From: Alphaproteobacteria bacterium
GTDB lineage: Bacteria; Pseudomonadota; Alphaproteobacteria; Acetobacterales; Acetobacteraceae
Direction of reading: 5' to 3'
Assembly: GCA_026225015.1 (NCBI GenBank)
Contig: JAMFRY010000023.1
Coordinates: 1 to 11,919, forward strand
DNA length: 11,919 nucleotides
This document shows positions 1 to 6,769 of the stretch, one piece after another. Below the pieces are notes generated by a model that was not told where the DNA came from, searched no databases, and saw only the letters and a program-made list of their open reading frames with translations. The position numbers and the translations under genes were made by a program. Positions within the stretch are counted from its first letter, which is position 1; each line of letters starts with the position of its first letter.

Positions 1-2
1 AA

Positions 3-155
3 ATTCTGGTCTGCCCGCTGACCAAAGGGCCGCTCTCCTATGATCGGGAAAATAATGAGTTGGTGAGCGCCCGCGCCGGCCTGGCCTACCCAATCCGCGA
101 CGGCATTCCGGTAATGCTGGCCGATGAGGCCCGCGCGATCGACAACCAGGCTTGA
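3..155 (+). CDS. Trm112/YcaR-family small protein (5' partial)
   Basis: The gene is cut by the left edge. The readable frame gives about 50 residues opening with ILVCPLTKGPLSYD and ending DEARAIDNQA before TGA at 153-155. The CP-x-x-KGPL start and the later LAYPIRDGIPVML block are the hallmarks of the Trm112p/UPF0434 (YcaR) family, whose members are about 60 residues, so only the first few residues are missing. In eukaryotes and archaea Trm112 is a zinc-binding activator of methyltransferases; the role of the bacterial short form is poorly defined. As in many proteobacterial members only one Cys remains in the first knuckle, so zinc binding is doubtful. It ends 31 nt before the MFS gene on the same strand, so the two may share a transcript. 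Family call is firm, function unknown. Confidence 0.85.
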   Translation: MLVCPLTKGPLSYDRENNELVSARAGLAYPIRDGIPVMLADEARAIDNQA

Positions 156-186
156 ATTCCCCGGAAAAGCCGGAACCGGGCACCTC

Positions 187-1632
187 ATGGCCAGCATAAC
201 CCCCGATCTGGCCCCTGAAGTTGAGCCGGTTGTAAGTACCAAGCGCATGCGCACCACCGCGTTGATTATCGCGGTGTCGCTGTTCATGCAAAATATCGAC
301 TCCACCGTGATCGCAACCGGCCTGCCGGCGATGGCAAAAAGCTTCAACGCCGACCCGCTGCATATGAGCGTGACGCTGACCTCGTATCTGATCAGCCTCT
401 CGGTGTTCATTCCGGCCAGCGGCTGGGTGGCCGATCATTTCGGGTCCAAGCGGGTGTTCCGCGCCGCCATTCTGATTTTCACGATTGCCTCGGTGCTGTG
501 CGGCCTTGCGACCTCGCTTTGGTTCATGGTGGCCGCGCGTATTTTGCAGGGGCTTGGTGGCGCGATGATGGTGCCGGTGGGGCGGCTGGTGCTGCTGCGC
601 TCGGTTTCCAAGAAGCAAATGATCGCGGCGATGTCCTGGCTCACCATGCCGGCTTTGGTGGGGCCGATTCTGGGGCCGCCGCTCGGCGGATTTATCGTCA
701 CCTTTTTCTCCTGGCGGCTGGTTTTTGATTTGAACGTGCCGATCGGCGTGATCGGCGTCATTGCGGTAACCCGCTTCATTCCGGACTTGCGGGAGCAGGA
801 TCGCGGCGGGCGGCTGGATTTTGCGGGCTTGTTGCTCACCGGCACGGCGATGGCGGCGCTGATGGCCGGGTTTGAGACGATCGGCCGCAATCTGGTGCCG
901 TGGCCATGGACATCCGCGGCTTTCGCGCTGGGGATCACCGCCGCCTTTATCTATGCGCGGCATTCCGGGCGCCACCCGCATCCGGTGCTGGATTTTTCGT
1001 TGATGTTCATCCCGACTTTTGCAAGCTCCATAATCGCCGGCAGCCTGTTCCGCATCGCGGTTGGCGCCATGCCGTTCTTGCTGCCGATGATGCTGCAAAT
1101 CGGCTTCGGCAAGTCGCCGTTGCAGAGTGGGTTGGTTACCTTCGCTTCGGCCGCCGGAGCGCTGGGCATGAAGCCCGCGGCGCAACCGCTGCTGCGCCGG
1201 TTCGGTTTCCGCAACACCATGGTGATCAACGGCGCGCTGGCTTCGATCTTCATGGCGCTCTGCGCGCTGTTCCGGCCGGGCGGGCCGTCTTTGCTGATCA
1301 GTTCGTTGCTCCTGCTGGGCGGGTTTTTTCGTTCCCTGCAATTCACCGCGTTCAATACCATCGCCTATAGCGATATTCCACGGGCGCGAATCTCCGCCGC
1401 CACTAGCCTGTATTCCACCATTCAACAGATTACGCTGACGCTGGGGATCGTCATCGGCGCGGCATCGCTGGAGTTTTCGACCGCATTACGCCACCACCCC
1501 CATGCCGCGCCTGGCGATTTTGCGATCGCCTTCCTGCTGGTCGGGTTAATCGGCGCAATCTCGGTTCCGATCTGCGCCCGGCTTTCGCAGGATGCCGGAG
1601 AGGCGTTAAGCGGGCATCACGTGGAGCATTAA
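187..1632 (+). CDS. MFS multidrug transporter, DHA2 family (MdtD-like)
   Basis: An inner-membrane proton-coupled antiporter of the major facilitator superfamily, 481 residues from the chosen ATG. Several blocks resemble E. coli MdtD closely: FMQNIDSTVIATGLP (34-47, DHA2 motif D1), PLHMSVTLTSY (57-67), GWVADHFGSKR (79-89, motif A), ILQGLGGAMMVPVGRL (119-134) and GPILGPPLGG (159-168, antiporter motif C). Hydrophobic helices recur through the whole chain up to the C terminus, so it looks intact. An in-frame ATG at 124 lies inside the upstream Trm112-like gene and would add 21 polar residues unlike any MFS N terminus, so I take 187; no strong Shine-Dalgarno precedes either one, and the ATG at 247 is also possible. 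The substrate cannot be read from sequence; drug or small-metabolite export is the family's usual role. Confidence 0.9.
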   Translation: MASITPDLAPEVEPVVSTKRMRTTALIIAVSLFMQNIDSTVIATGLPAMAKSFNADPLHMSVTLTSYLISLSVFIPASGWVADHFGSKRVFRAAILIFTIASVLCGLATSLWFMVAARILQGLGGAMMVPVGRLVLLRSVSKKQMIAAMSWLTMPALVGPILGPPLGGFIVTFFSWRLVFDLNVPIGVIGVIAVTRFIPDLREQDRGGRLDFAGLLLTGTAMAALMAGFETIGRNLVPWPWTSAAFALGITAAFIYARHSGRHPHPVLDFSLMFIPTFASSIIAGSLFRIAVGAMPFLLPMMLQIGFGKSPLQSGLVTFASAAGALGMKPAAQPLLRRFGFRNTMVINGALASIFMALCALFRPGGPSLLISSLLLLGGFFRSLQFTAFNTIAYSDIPRARISAATSLYSTIQQITLTLGIVIGAASLEFSTALRHHPHAAPGDFAIAFLLVGLIGAISVPICARLSQDAGEALSGHHVEH

Positions 1633-1671
1633 GCCGGCATGCTCGCGCTCGCGATCGGGCGCTGGCGTTGT

Positions 1672-1722
1672 GCGATTAACGCTTTATGTTGGCGCGAGGC
1701 TGCGCCAACATAAAGCAATCGC
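1672..1722. repeat. Long stem-loop between the MFS and DyP genes
   Basis: A perfect 15-bp inverted repeat (GCTTTATGTTGGCGC at 1681-1695, its complement at 1702-1716) closes a 6-nt loop GAGGCT. An outer pair, GCGATT (1672-1677) with AATCGC (1717-1722), adds six more pairs, with a 3-nt bulge AAC on the left side only. No T-run follows on either strand, so it is not a classic intrinsic terminator. It sits 40 nt past the MFS stop and ends 5 nt before the Shine-Dalgarno of the DyP gene. Possible roles are a rho-assisted terminator, a transcript-stabilising structure, a translation-controlling leader or a REP-like palindrome. Confidence 0.8.
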
Positions 1723-1727
1723 GATAC

Positions 1728-1733
1728 AGGGAG
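1728..1733 (+). promoter_or_regulatory. Shine-Dalgarno that fixes a TTG start for the DyP gene
   Basis: AGGGAG lies 6 nt before TTG at 1740, which is in frame with the peroxidase. The protein then begins (M)PSILPQAVDTRLTHAAIF, matching where DyP proteins start. The only upstream in-frame ATG, at 1686, is buried in the left arm of the hairpin, has no ribosome site and would add 18 residues encoded by the hairpin. Confidence 0.7.
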
Positions 1734-1739
1734 TCCGGC

Positions 1740-2774
1740 TTGCCGTCTATTTTGCCCCAGGCTGTTGACACCAGGCTCACACACGCCGCGATCTTTCTCG
1801 TTGCGACCGTCAATGCCGGGCCGGACCATGAGGCGGCGGTGCGGAGTTTGGGTACTGATATCGCCGCCATTATCCGTGCGGTCGGCTTCCGAATTCCCGA
1901 TGGCCGGCTCACTTGCGTCATGGGCATCGGTTCCGATGCGTGGGACCGGATTTTTGGTCCGCCCAGACCGAAGGATTTGCATCCGTTCCGGGAAATTCGC
2001 GGACGGCACAATGCCCTGGCAACCCCGGGGGATCTGCTGTTTCACATCCGCGCCACGCGGATGGATTTGTGTTTTGAATTGGCAACACAGATTGTTAGTC
2101 ACCTGGGTAGCGCCATTGTGGTAGTGGATGAGGTGCATGGGTTCAGCTTTTTCGATGAGCGCGACCTGCTGGGCTTTGTGGATGGTACGGAAAACCCGGT
2201 GGATGAAGCGGCGGTGGAGGCCACCATCATCGGCGAGGAAGACGCGGCCTTTGCGGGCGGGAGTTATGTGATCGTGCAGAAATATCTGCATAATCTGGCG
2301 GCCTGGAACACGCTGCCGGTGGAGCAGCAGGAACGGATTATCGGCCGGAGGAAGCTGAACGATATCGAAATCGCCGATGCCGAGAAAGCGAGCTTTGCGC
2401 ATAATGTGCTCACCTCCATCGAGGAAGACGGCAAGCCATTGGAGATTCTGCGTGACAATATGCCGTTTGGCGATGTCGGCAAGGGCGAATTCGGAACGTA
2501 TTTCATTGGTTACGCGCGCTCACCCCGGCGGATTGAGCTGATGCTGGAAAATATGTTCATCGGCAATCCGCCCGGCAATTATGACCGCCTGCTGGATTAT
2601 AGCCGGGCGGTGACCGGGGTGCTTTGCTTCGTGCCCTCCGCGGCATTTTTGGAGAATGCGGCGGCTGCTCCGGCGCTGGCCGGTGAAGTTGCAGCGGGTT
2701 CGACCGGGGCAGGCGGTTCGGCAGATGGCTCGCTTGGCATTGGATCACTGAAACAAGAGGCAGGACATGAATAA
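1740..2774 (+). CDS. Dye-decolorizing heme peroxidase, class B, encapsulin cargo
   Basis: A DyP-type heme peroxidase of 344 residues from the TTG start, which uses H2O2 to oxidise dyes, phenolics and other reductants. The distal motif GFVDGTENP is at 145-153 with catalytic Asp148. The proximal heme ligand is His221 (SFAHNVLTSIEEDG), and Arg238 and Asn240 (ILRDNMPFG) complete the distal pocket; all are present. There is no Tat or Sec signal, so it is cytoplasmic. After the fold ends (about residue 302) comes an Ala/Gly/Ser linker and then DGSLGIGSLK (329-338), the classic C-terminal peptide that docks DyP into an encapsulin shell. The encapsulin gene follows directly, overlapping 8 nt, which fits a cargo-shell pair. 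Start choice is the only real doubt: an ATG at 1686 is in frame but sits inside the hairpin. Confidence 0.95.
   Translation: MPSILPQAVDTRLTHAAIFLVATVNAGPDHEAAVRSLGTDIAAIIRAVGFRIPDGRLTCVMGIGSDAWDRIFGPPRPKDLHPFREIRGRHNALATPGDLLFHIRATRMDLCFELATQIVSHLGSAIVVVDEVHGFSFFDERDLLGFVDGTENPVDEAAVEATIIGEEDAAFAGGSYVIVQKYLHNLAAWNTLPVEQQERIIGRRKLNDIEIADAEKASFAHNVLTSIEEDGKPLEILRDNMPFGDVGKGEFGTYFIGYARSPRRIELMLENMFIGNPPGNYDRLLDYSRAVTGVLCFVPSAAFLENAAAAPALAGEVAAGSTGAGGSADGSLGIGSLKQEAGHE
2755..2760 (+). promoter_or_regulatory. Shine-Dalgarno of the encapsulin gene inside the DyP gene
   Basis: AAGAGG lies 6 nt before the encapsulin ATG at 2767 and within the last codons of the peroxidase gene. The reading frames overlap by 8 nt, so ribosomes finishing the cargo gene are placed to start on the shell gene. 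Confidence 0.7.
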
Positions 2775-3564
2775 TCTCCATCGCGAGCTCGCGCCCATTT
2801 CGGATGCGGCATGGGCGGATATTGAACAGGAGGCATCCCGCACGCTGAAGCGCTATCTGGCGGCGCGGCGCGTTGTGGATGTGGATGTTGAAGGAATAAA
2901 ACTTTCAGCACTGGGGACCGGGCATGTGCGGGCGATTGAGGCGCCGGCCGAGGGGGTAGGCGCGGTTGTGCGTGAGGCGCAGGCGGTGGTGGAACTGCGG
3001 GTACCGTTCAACCTGTCCCGCCAGGAGATTGACAATGTCGAGCGTGGATCCACCGATTCCGACTGGGCGGCGCTGAAGGAGGCGGCGCGAAAAATTGCGT
3101 TTGCGGAAGATCGTTGCGTGTTCGAGGGCTATGCCGCCGCCCGGATCGAAGGGATCCGGCAGGGTTCGAGCAATGCGGCCGTGACACTGCCGGCGGCTTT
3201 GGCCGATTATCCGGCGGCGGTAGCGCAGGCGGTGAATGGGCTGCGCCTGGCCGGGGTGAATGGGCCTTACAAGTTGGTGTTAAGCGCGGATTTATACACC
3301 GCGATCAGCGGCGGCAGCAATGCCGGGTATCCGATCCTCGAGCATATCGAGCGGCTGGTGGATGGAGAAATCATTTGGGCGCCGGCGATTGCGGGCGGGT
3401 TTGTGCTGAGCACCCGCGGCGGCGACTTCGATCTGGATATTGGGCAGGATTTTTCGATTGGCTATCTGAGCCACTCCGCTACCGACGTTGAGCTTTATGT
3501 GCAGGAGAGTTTTACGTTTCGGGTGTTGACATCGGAGGCATCGGTGGCACTTGCCGTTGCGTAG
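2767..3564 (+). CDS. Encapsulin shell protein, family 1
   Basis: A 265-residue HK97-fold shell protein that self-assembles into an icosahedral nanocompartment, by family precedent usually a 60-mer (T=1). The N terminus NNLHRELAPISDAAWADIE is the typical family 1 start whose helix forms the cargo-docking site. Further family signatures are TLKRYLAARRVVDVDVEG, the block around 76-97 with VPFNLSRQEIDNVERG, and the C-terminal half with GPYKLVLSADLY, GYPILEHIERLVDG and FVLSTRGGDFDLDIGQD. The length is exactly usual and no extra domain (such as a flavin-binding or ferritin insertion) is seen. The overlapping upstream DyP with its loading tag makes this peroxidase the native cargo. Likely role: confining peroxidase activity during oxidative stress. 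Confidence 0.96.
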   Translation: MNNLHRELAPISDAAWADIEQEASRTLKRYLAARRVVDVDVEGIKLSALGTGHVRAIEAPAEGVGAVVREAQAVVELRVPFNLSRQEIDNVERGSTDSDWAALKEAARKIAFAEDRCVFEGYAAARIEGIRQGSSNAAVTLPAALADYPAAVAQAVNGLRLAGVNGPYKLVLSADLYTAISGGSNAGYPILEHIERLVDGEIIWAPAIAGGFVLSTRGGDFDLDIGQDFSIGYLSHSATDVELYVQESFTFRVLTSEASVALAVA

Positions 3565-3627
3565 GGAAAAAGGAAGCGGTTCTTTTCCGGAGGCGGCCGG
3601 CCTTTTTTCAAAAGGCGGCGGCTTCTT
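3565..3627. terminator. Convergent terminator region between the encapsulin and SDR genes
   Basis: Two hairpins lie in the 63 nt between the convergent stops. The first pairs GGAAAA (3565-3570) with TTTTCC (3583-3588), with an inner GAA/TTC. The second is an imperfect stem of about 15 pairs from 3589 to 3626, centred on CCTTTT-TTC-AAAAGG (3601-3615) and extended by GC pairs with one bulge and one mismatch. A T-run (3603-3608) also follows a small AGGC/GCCT stem (3591-3603), which would work as a rho-independent terminator for the encapsulin operon. The large stem could serve both directions. The exact active form cannot be decided by eye. Confidence 0.5.
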
Positions 3628-4482
3628 TCACTTACCTGCGTCGGGGAAGTCGGCGCCAATCGTTGTCGGCTCCCAGGCGTCGAACTCCTGCTTTTTCGCT
3701 TCCAGGTCCTGGCGCGCGAGGTCGAGCGCCGGGGCGCCGAGCAGCAGGTGGAAAGGCGGGTTCGGCGCGGCGACAGCGTCGATGATGGCCTGCGCGGCGC
3801 GCACCGGATCGCCCTGCTGCAAGCCGTCGCGCGCATAGGTTTGCCGGCGGCGCTCGCCGGCGGTTGCCGCATAATCCGCGATGACGGTTTTCGAGGCGGC
3901 GATGGAGCGGCCGGCGAAATCTGTGCGGAACGGGCCGGGTTCCACCACCAGCACCTTGATGCCGAGCGGTGCCAGTTCCACCCGAAGCGAGCCGGATAAA
4001 CCCTCCACCGCGAACTTGGTAGCGTGATAATAGCCGGTTGCGGCGAAGCTCACCAACCCGCCGATCGAGGAGAGGTTGACGATATGGCCGCGGCGTTTAA
4101 GCCGCATGAAGGGCAAAACCGCCTTCGTCACTTCGATCAGCCCGAACACATTGGTTTCGAACATTTGCCGGACCGGCGCATCTTCGCCTTCCTCAATGGC
4201 CGCGAGATAGCCGTAGCCGGCATTGTTCACGAGCACGTCGATCTGGCCGAACCGCGCATTGGCCGCGGCCACCGCTGTCTGGACCGTTGCTTTGTCCGTG
4301 ACATCAAGGCAGAGCGTAAGGGCGCTTTCCTCAAAGCCCTCTATCAGATCGCCCAGCTTGGCCGGATCGCGCGCCGTGGCGGCGACGCGGTAGCCCTGGC
4401 CGAGCAGCAATTTTACCAGTTCCCGGCCGAAGCCGGTTGAACATCCGGTGATGAACCAGACGGGGGTTTCAAGATTTGTCAT
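3628..4482 (-). CDS. Short-chain dehydrogenase/reductase (classical SDR)
   Basis: A 284-residue NAD(P)-dependent oxidoreductase. The nucleotide-binding motif TGCSTGFG is at 12-19, NNAG at 86-89, Asn111, Ser139, and the catalytic YxxxK as Tyr152/Lys156, followed by the PGPFRTDF block after strand 6. Arg38 at the end of strand 2 (ATARDP) suggests NADP(H) rather than NAD(H). Such ITGCSTGFG proteins are usually annotated as generic oxidoreductases; the substrate cannot be inferred. I start at the ATG at 4482 because AAGGA (4490-4494) sits 7 nt upstream; the in-frame ATG at 4512 has no ribosome site. It lies 75 nt downstream of the response-regulator gene on the same strand, so co-transcription with the kinase pair is possible but unproven. 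Confidence 0.92.
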   Translation of the reverse strand: MTNLETPVWFITGCSTGFGRELVKLLLGQGYRVAATARDPAKLGDLIEGFEESALTLCLDVTDKATVQTAVAAANARFGQIDVLVNNAGYGYLAAIEEGEDAPVRQMFETNVFGLIEVTKAVLPFMRLKRRGHIVNLSSIGGLVSFAATGYYHATKFAVEGLSGSLRVELAPLGIKVLVVEPGPFRTDFAGRSIAASKTVIADYAATAGERRRQTYARDGLQQGDPVRAAQAIIDAVAAPNPPFHLLLGAPALDLARQDLEAKKQEFDAWEPTTIGADFPDAGK

Positions 4483-4557
4483 GAGCGTTTCCTTGGGCTG
4501 AGTTCCGGTCATGACGCGATATGGTGCCAGCGCCGCCGGTTTAAACCTGTCGCGGCC

Positions 4558-5046
4558 TTAAACGAAAAGCCCGGGCAGGCTGAGTTGAACAATGCCGCGG
4601 ATCAGGCAATGGCTGGTCGCGTCCTTGCGCAACGTCAGCGAGGGTTGACGGTCGATGATGGCCTTTAGCTGGGTGAAATTCGGCGGTTTGAGCAAATAGC
4701 CCGCGGCGCCGAGCCTGAAGGCGCGTCGCTGATCCGGCTCGTAATTGGAGCCGCTGCACATCACGGTGGTGATATGGCGCAGCGCCTCGTTCCTTTGAAT
4801 TTGTTCGAGCAGTTCAAACCCGTTGACGTCCGGCATGTTGATGTCGAGCAGGATCAGATCGATGGTCAGGCCACGGCTGAGGAGATGATAGGCTTCGCGG
4901 CCGTCGCGGGCGGTGTGTACGTTGCAATGCAGTTTCGGGCGCTTGAACAAGGCGATCCGGGTGATCGCAAGGTCTTCCTCCCGGTCGTCCACCAGCAGAA
5001 CATTGGCGAGGTTGGGTTCAGCCTCAGCGGTTGGGGGCGTAGTCAC
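4558..5046 (-). CDS. Single-domain response regulator, Rcp1-like, GTG start
   Basis: A stand-alone receiver domain of 162 residues with no output domain. The acidic pair is Asp20/Asp21 (VLLVDDREED), the phosphoacceptor Asp68 (LLDINMPDVNG), the Thr/Ser switch Ser98 and the conserved Lys120 (YLLKPPN). The LVDDREEDL start and the long loop after the acceptor are typical of Rcp1-type regulators that pair with phytochrome-like kinases. A 30-residue tail of unknown role follows. The open frame extends upstream to 5265, but that part is the shadow of the kinase gene. I choose GTG at 5046, with GAGAAGG (5053-5059) 6 nt before it. The gene overlaps the kinase by 23 nt, implying translational coupling and that this is the kinase's partner. 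It likely acts by protein contact or in a phosphorelay. Confidence 0.88.
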   Translation of the reverse strand: MTTPPTAEAEPNLANVLLVDDREEDLAITRIALFKRPKLHCNVHTARDGREAYHLLSRGLTIDLILLDINMPDVNGFELLEQIQRNEALRHITTVMCSGSNYEPDQRRAFRLGAAGYLLKPPNFTQLKAIIDRQPSLTLRKDATSHCLIRGIVQLSLPGLFV

Positions 5047-6277
5047 ATTCAGCCTTCTCGGTAGCAGGTAGGGTGAAGGTGAAAACGGCGCCCCTTCCTG
5101 GAGCGGAATCACAACGAATCTCGCCGCCATACAAAGCGACGATGCGCTGGCAGACGGCCAGGCCCAGACCGGCGCAGCCCGCCAGATGGGTAAGGCGGCG
5201 GAACGGCTCGAAGATGAGTTCGGTCTGTGACGCATTGAGGCCCTGCCCGTCATCGGCGACGGCAAAGCTGGAATGGCCGGCGCTGATGCTATGGCGAACT
5301 TCTATCGTGACCGGATGGCTGTTGTGCAATACAGCGTTGCCGATCAGATTTTGCAGCAATTGGGTGAGGTGGGCAGGGTCGGCATGGAGCTGGGGCAGGG
5401 TTTCGATCTGCAATGTCGTCCCCCGCTCCGCCAGCAGACCGGCCAGATTGCGCCGGACCTGGGATGCGGTCTCGTTGAGGTTACAAAGCGATCTTGCCGC
5501 CTGGGCGCAATCATCCAGCCTGGTATAGCGCGACACCGCGTCCATGAGCATCTCCATCCTGCTTGCGGCGTGATGAATATAGGACAGGTAGATGGGATGA
5601 TTTTCCTGATCCTGCGCCTCCTCCAGCAACAAGCCGGAATAGCTGAGCAGGGTGCGGACCGGTTCCTTGAGATCATGCGCCAAAGCGCGGGTGAAAACGT
5701 CCAGCGTTGCGTGCTGGCTACGGATGCGGGCTTGCTGGCGCTCCAGAATGCGTAGCTGATCCTCCTGCCTTGCCTGTAGCTCCAGATTTGCCAGGGTCAC
5801 GCAAGTGGCGTCGGCGAGGGCTTGCAGGATGGCGAGTTCCTGCGCGTCGGGCCGGTAATTGCTGGACCAATAAATGCCGATGGCGCCCAGTGGCGCATCT
5901 CGGCGAATCGGGAGCATTGCGAGGCTTTTCACGCAAGCCGGGCGATAGGCCTCGGCCGGAACACGCGGGTCGGTGGTGATATCCTCGATAACGGCGGGTT
6001 TGGCGTGGCGCATCACCCAGCCGCCGATGCAGGCGGTGAGTGGCAGGCGCTTGCCTTGCCAGAGCGGGGCGATGTCGCGCTCATCGGCGTAATAACATTG
6101 CTGGCCGTCTTGCAGCACGAAGCTTGCGCCATCGGCGCCGGTAAGCGCACGCGCCGCGTCACCGATAATCGCCGTTGCTGTCGCGATGTCAGAGGCTTTG
6201 GAGAGCTCACCCATGACGGCAACCAGACGCTCCAGCGCAAAACTGTAACAAAATGCCTGGGCCTCATCGTCAGCCAT
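5024..6277 (-). CDS. GAF-domain sensor histidine kinase (soluble)
   Basis: A cytoplasmic histidine kinase of 417 residues without membrane segments. A GAF domain fills about residues 15-165 (core LPIRRDAPLGAIGIYWSSNY), a coiled linker runs to about 190, and the dimerisation/phosphoacceptor helix has His201 in ALAHDLKEPVRTLLSYS. The ATP-binding domain shows the N box (LLQNLIGNAVLHN, Asn310/Asn314), G1 (ADDGQGL, 341-347) and G2 (GLGLA). The phosphoacceptor helix is of the phytochrome-kinase type, but only one GAF and no PHY domain are present, so it is not a true phytochrome; the ligand or signal is unknown. The downstream overlapping regulator is its probable phosphate acceptor. It is transcribed divergently from the c-di-GMP/RpfC-like operon. 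The ribosome site before ATG at 6277 is weak (AGG). Confidence 0.92.
   Translation of the reverse strand: MADDEAQAFCYSFALERLVAVMGELSKASDIATATAIIGDAARALTGADGASFVLQDGQQCYYADERDIAPLWQGKRLPLTACIGGWVMRHAKPAVIEDITTDPRVPAEAYRPACVKSLAMLPIRRDAPLGAIGIYWSSNYRPDAQELAILQALADATCVTLANLELQARQEDQLRILERQQARIRSQHATLDVFTRALAHDLKEPVRTLLSYSGLLLEEAQDQENHPIYLSYIHHAASRMEMLMDAVSRYTRLDDCAQAARSLCNLNETASQVRRNLAGLLAERGTTLQIETLPQLHADPAHLTQLLQNLIGNAVLHNSHPVTIEVRHSISAGHSSFAVADDGQGLNASQTELIFEPFRRLTHLAGCAGLGLAVCQRIVALYGGEIRCDSAPGRGAVFTFTLPATEKAECDYAPNR
5053..5059 (-). promoter_or_regulatory. Shine-Dalgarno that fixes a GTG start for the response regulator
   Basis: On the minus strand GAGAAGG is followed by a 6-nt spacer and GTG at 5046. 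It lies within the last codons of the kinase gene. No in-frame ATG lies between here and the receiver core, so this site decides the start. Confidence 0.65.
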
Positions 6278-6769
6278 GCTGCCTGTTCCGGTTTTCCGCG
6301 TTTGAGATCGTTAGGCACAGCTATGGAGGGTAAATAGTTAACATTAGCTAACCATAACCGGCCGGCCCAAAAATGCCTGATAGTTAAGGAAAATTACGCC
6401 ACATCCGGCAGACCAAAAAGCCGCGTTTTGCTAACTTATTGTTTCCGGTGGCGTTTATTTGTCGGTTGCAATAAACGTTTATTTCCAATCACAGTGAAGT
6501 GAAGCGGATTCGAAAAAATGAGACACCCGAGTGTTGCAAAGAGGAGGCCCAAATCTTCAACTGCATGTTTGGCTGGAGCGAGCGTTTTGACCGCTTGAGT
6601 CTAACCGCATGCTAAGGGCTGCCGGCGCCGGGCCCGATCTATCATGGCGTTATATCCGGCCAACCGAATCCTGTCCGCAATCCGGATTTTTGAGGTTTGT
6701 CGCCCAGTTTAAGCGAACGAAATCGTCCCTTTAGGGAAACGCAATCCAATTTCGGTGTGGTGCAATGTA
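6278..6769. other. Divergent intergenic region, AT-rich, with operator-like repeats
   Basis: About 490 bases without a convincing gene separate two divergent signalling operons, and both promoters must lie here or nearby. The sequence is clearly richer in A/T than its flanks, above all at about 6330-6530. It contains TTAAC/CTAACCAT elements near 6338-6355, further TAGTTAAG and GCTAACTT words, a palindrome with repeated half-sites at 6452-6484, and a GC-rich GCCGGCGCCGG stretch near 6621-6631. I could not assign -35/-10 boxes with confidence. The longest ATG frame with any appeal is 26 codons (6518-6598) and has no clear ribosome site. Confidence 0.6.
6452..6484. promoter_or_regulatory. Candidate operator: 14-bp palindrome plus an extra half-site
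   Basis: AATAAACGTTTATT at 6470-6483 is a perfect 14-bp palindrome. Its half CGTTTATTT (6476-6484) is also present as an exact direct copy at 6452-6460, 24 bp upstream, and the 6452 copy pairs as an inverted repeat with AATAAACG at 6470-6477. Three copies of one half-site within 33 bp in a divergent promoter region point to binding of a dimeric regulator. The regulator is unknown. Confidence 0.5.

Noticed and set aside
1629..2402. 257-codon minus-strand frame opposite the peroxidase gene
   Set aside because: The plus strand encodes an intact DyP with heme-binding motifs. The minus frame has no recognisable features.
4538..4547. GGTTTAAACC palindrome between the response regulator and SDR genes
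   Set aside because: Only 10 bp, without repeated half-sites. It could form a weak stem with flanking GC, but there is no T-run and nothing to show a function.
5047..5265. 73-residue N-terminal extension of the response regulator
   Set aside because: It lies wholly within the kinase ATPase-domain coding sequence in another frame, and its composition is unlike a receiver N terminus. The GTG at 5046 has a good ribosome site.
6518..6598. 26-codon small ORF in the divergent intergenic region
   Set aside because: No convincing Shine-Dalgarno and no recognisable peptide. A frame this short is expected by chance.
6724..6742. TCCCT-TT-AGGGA inverted repeat before the REC-PAS-GGDEF-EAL gene
   Set aside because: The 5-bp arms with a 2-nt loop cannot fold well and are common by chance.
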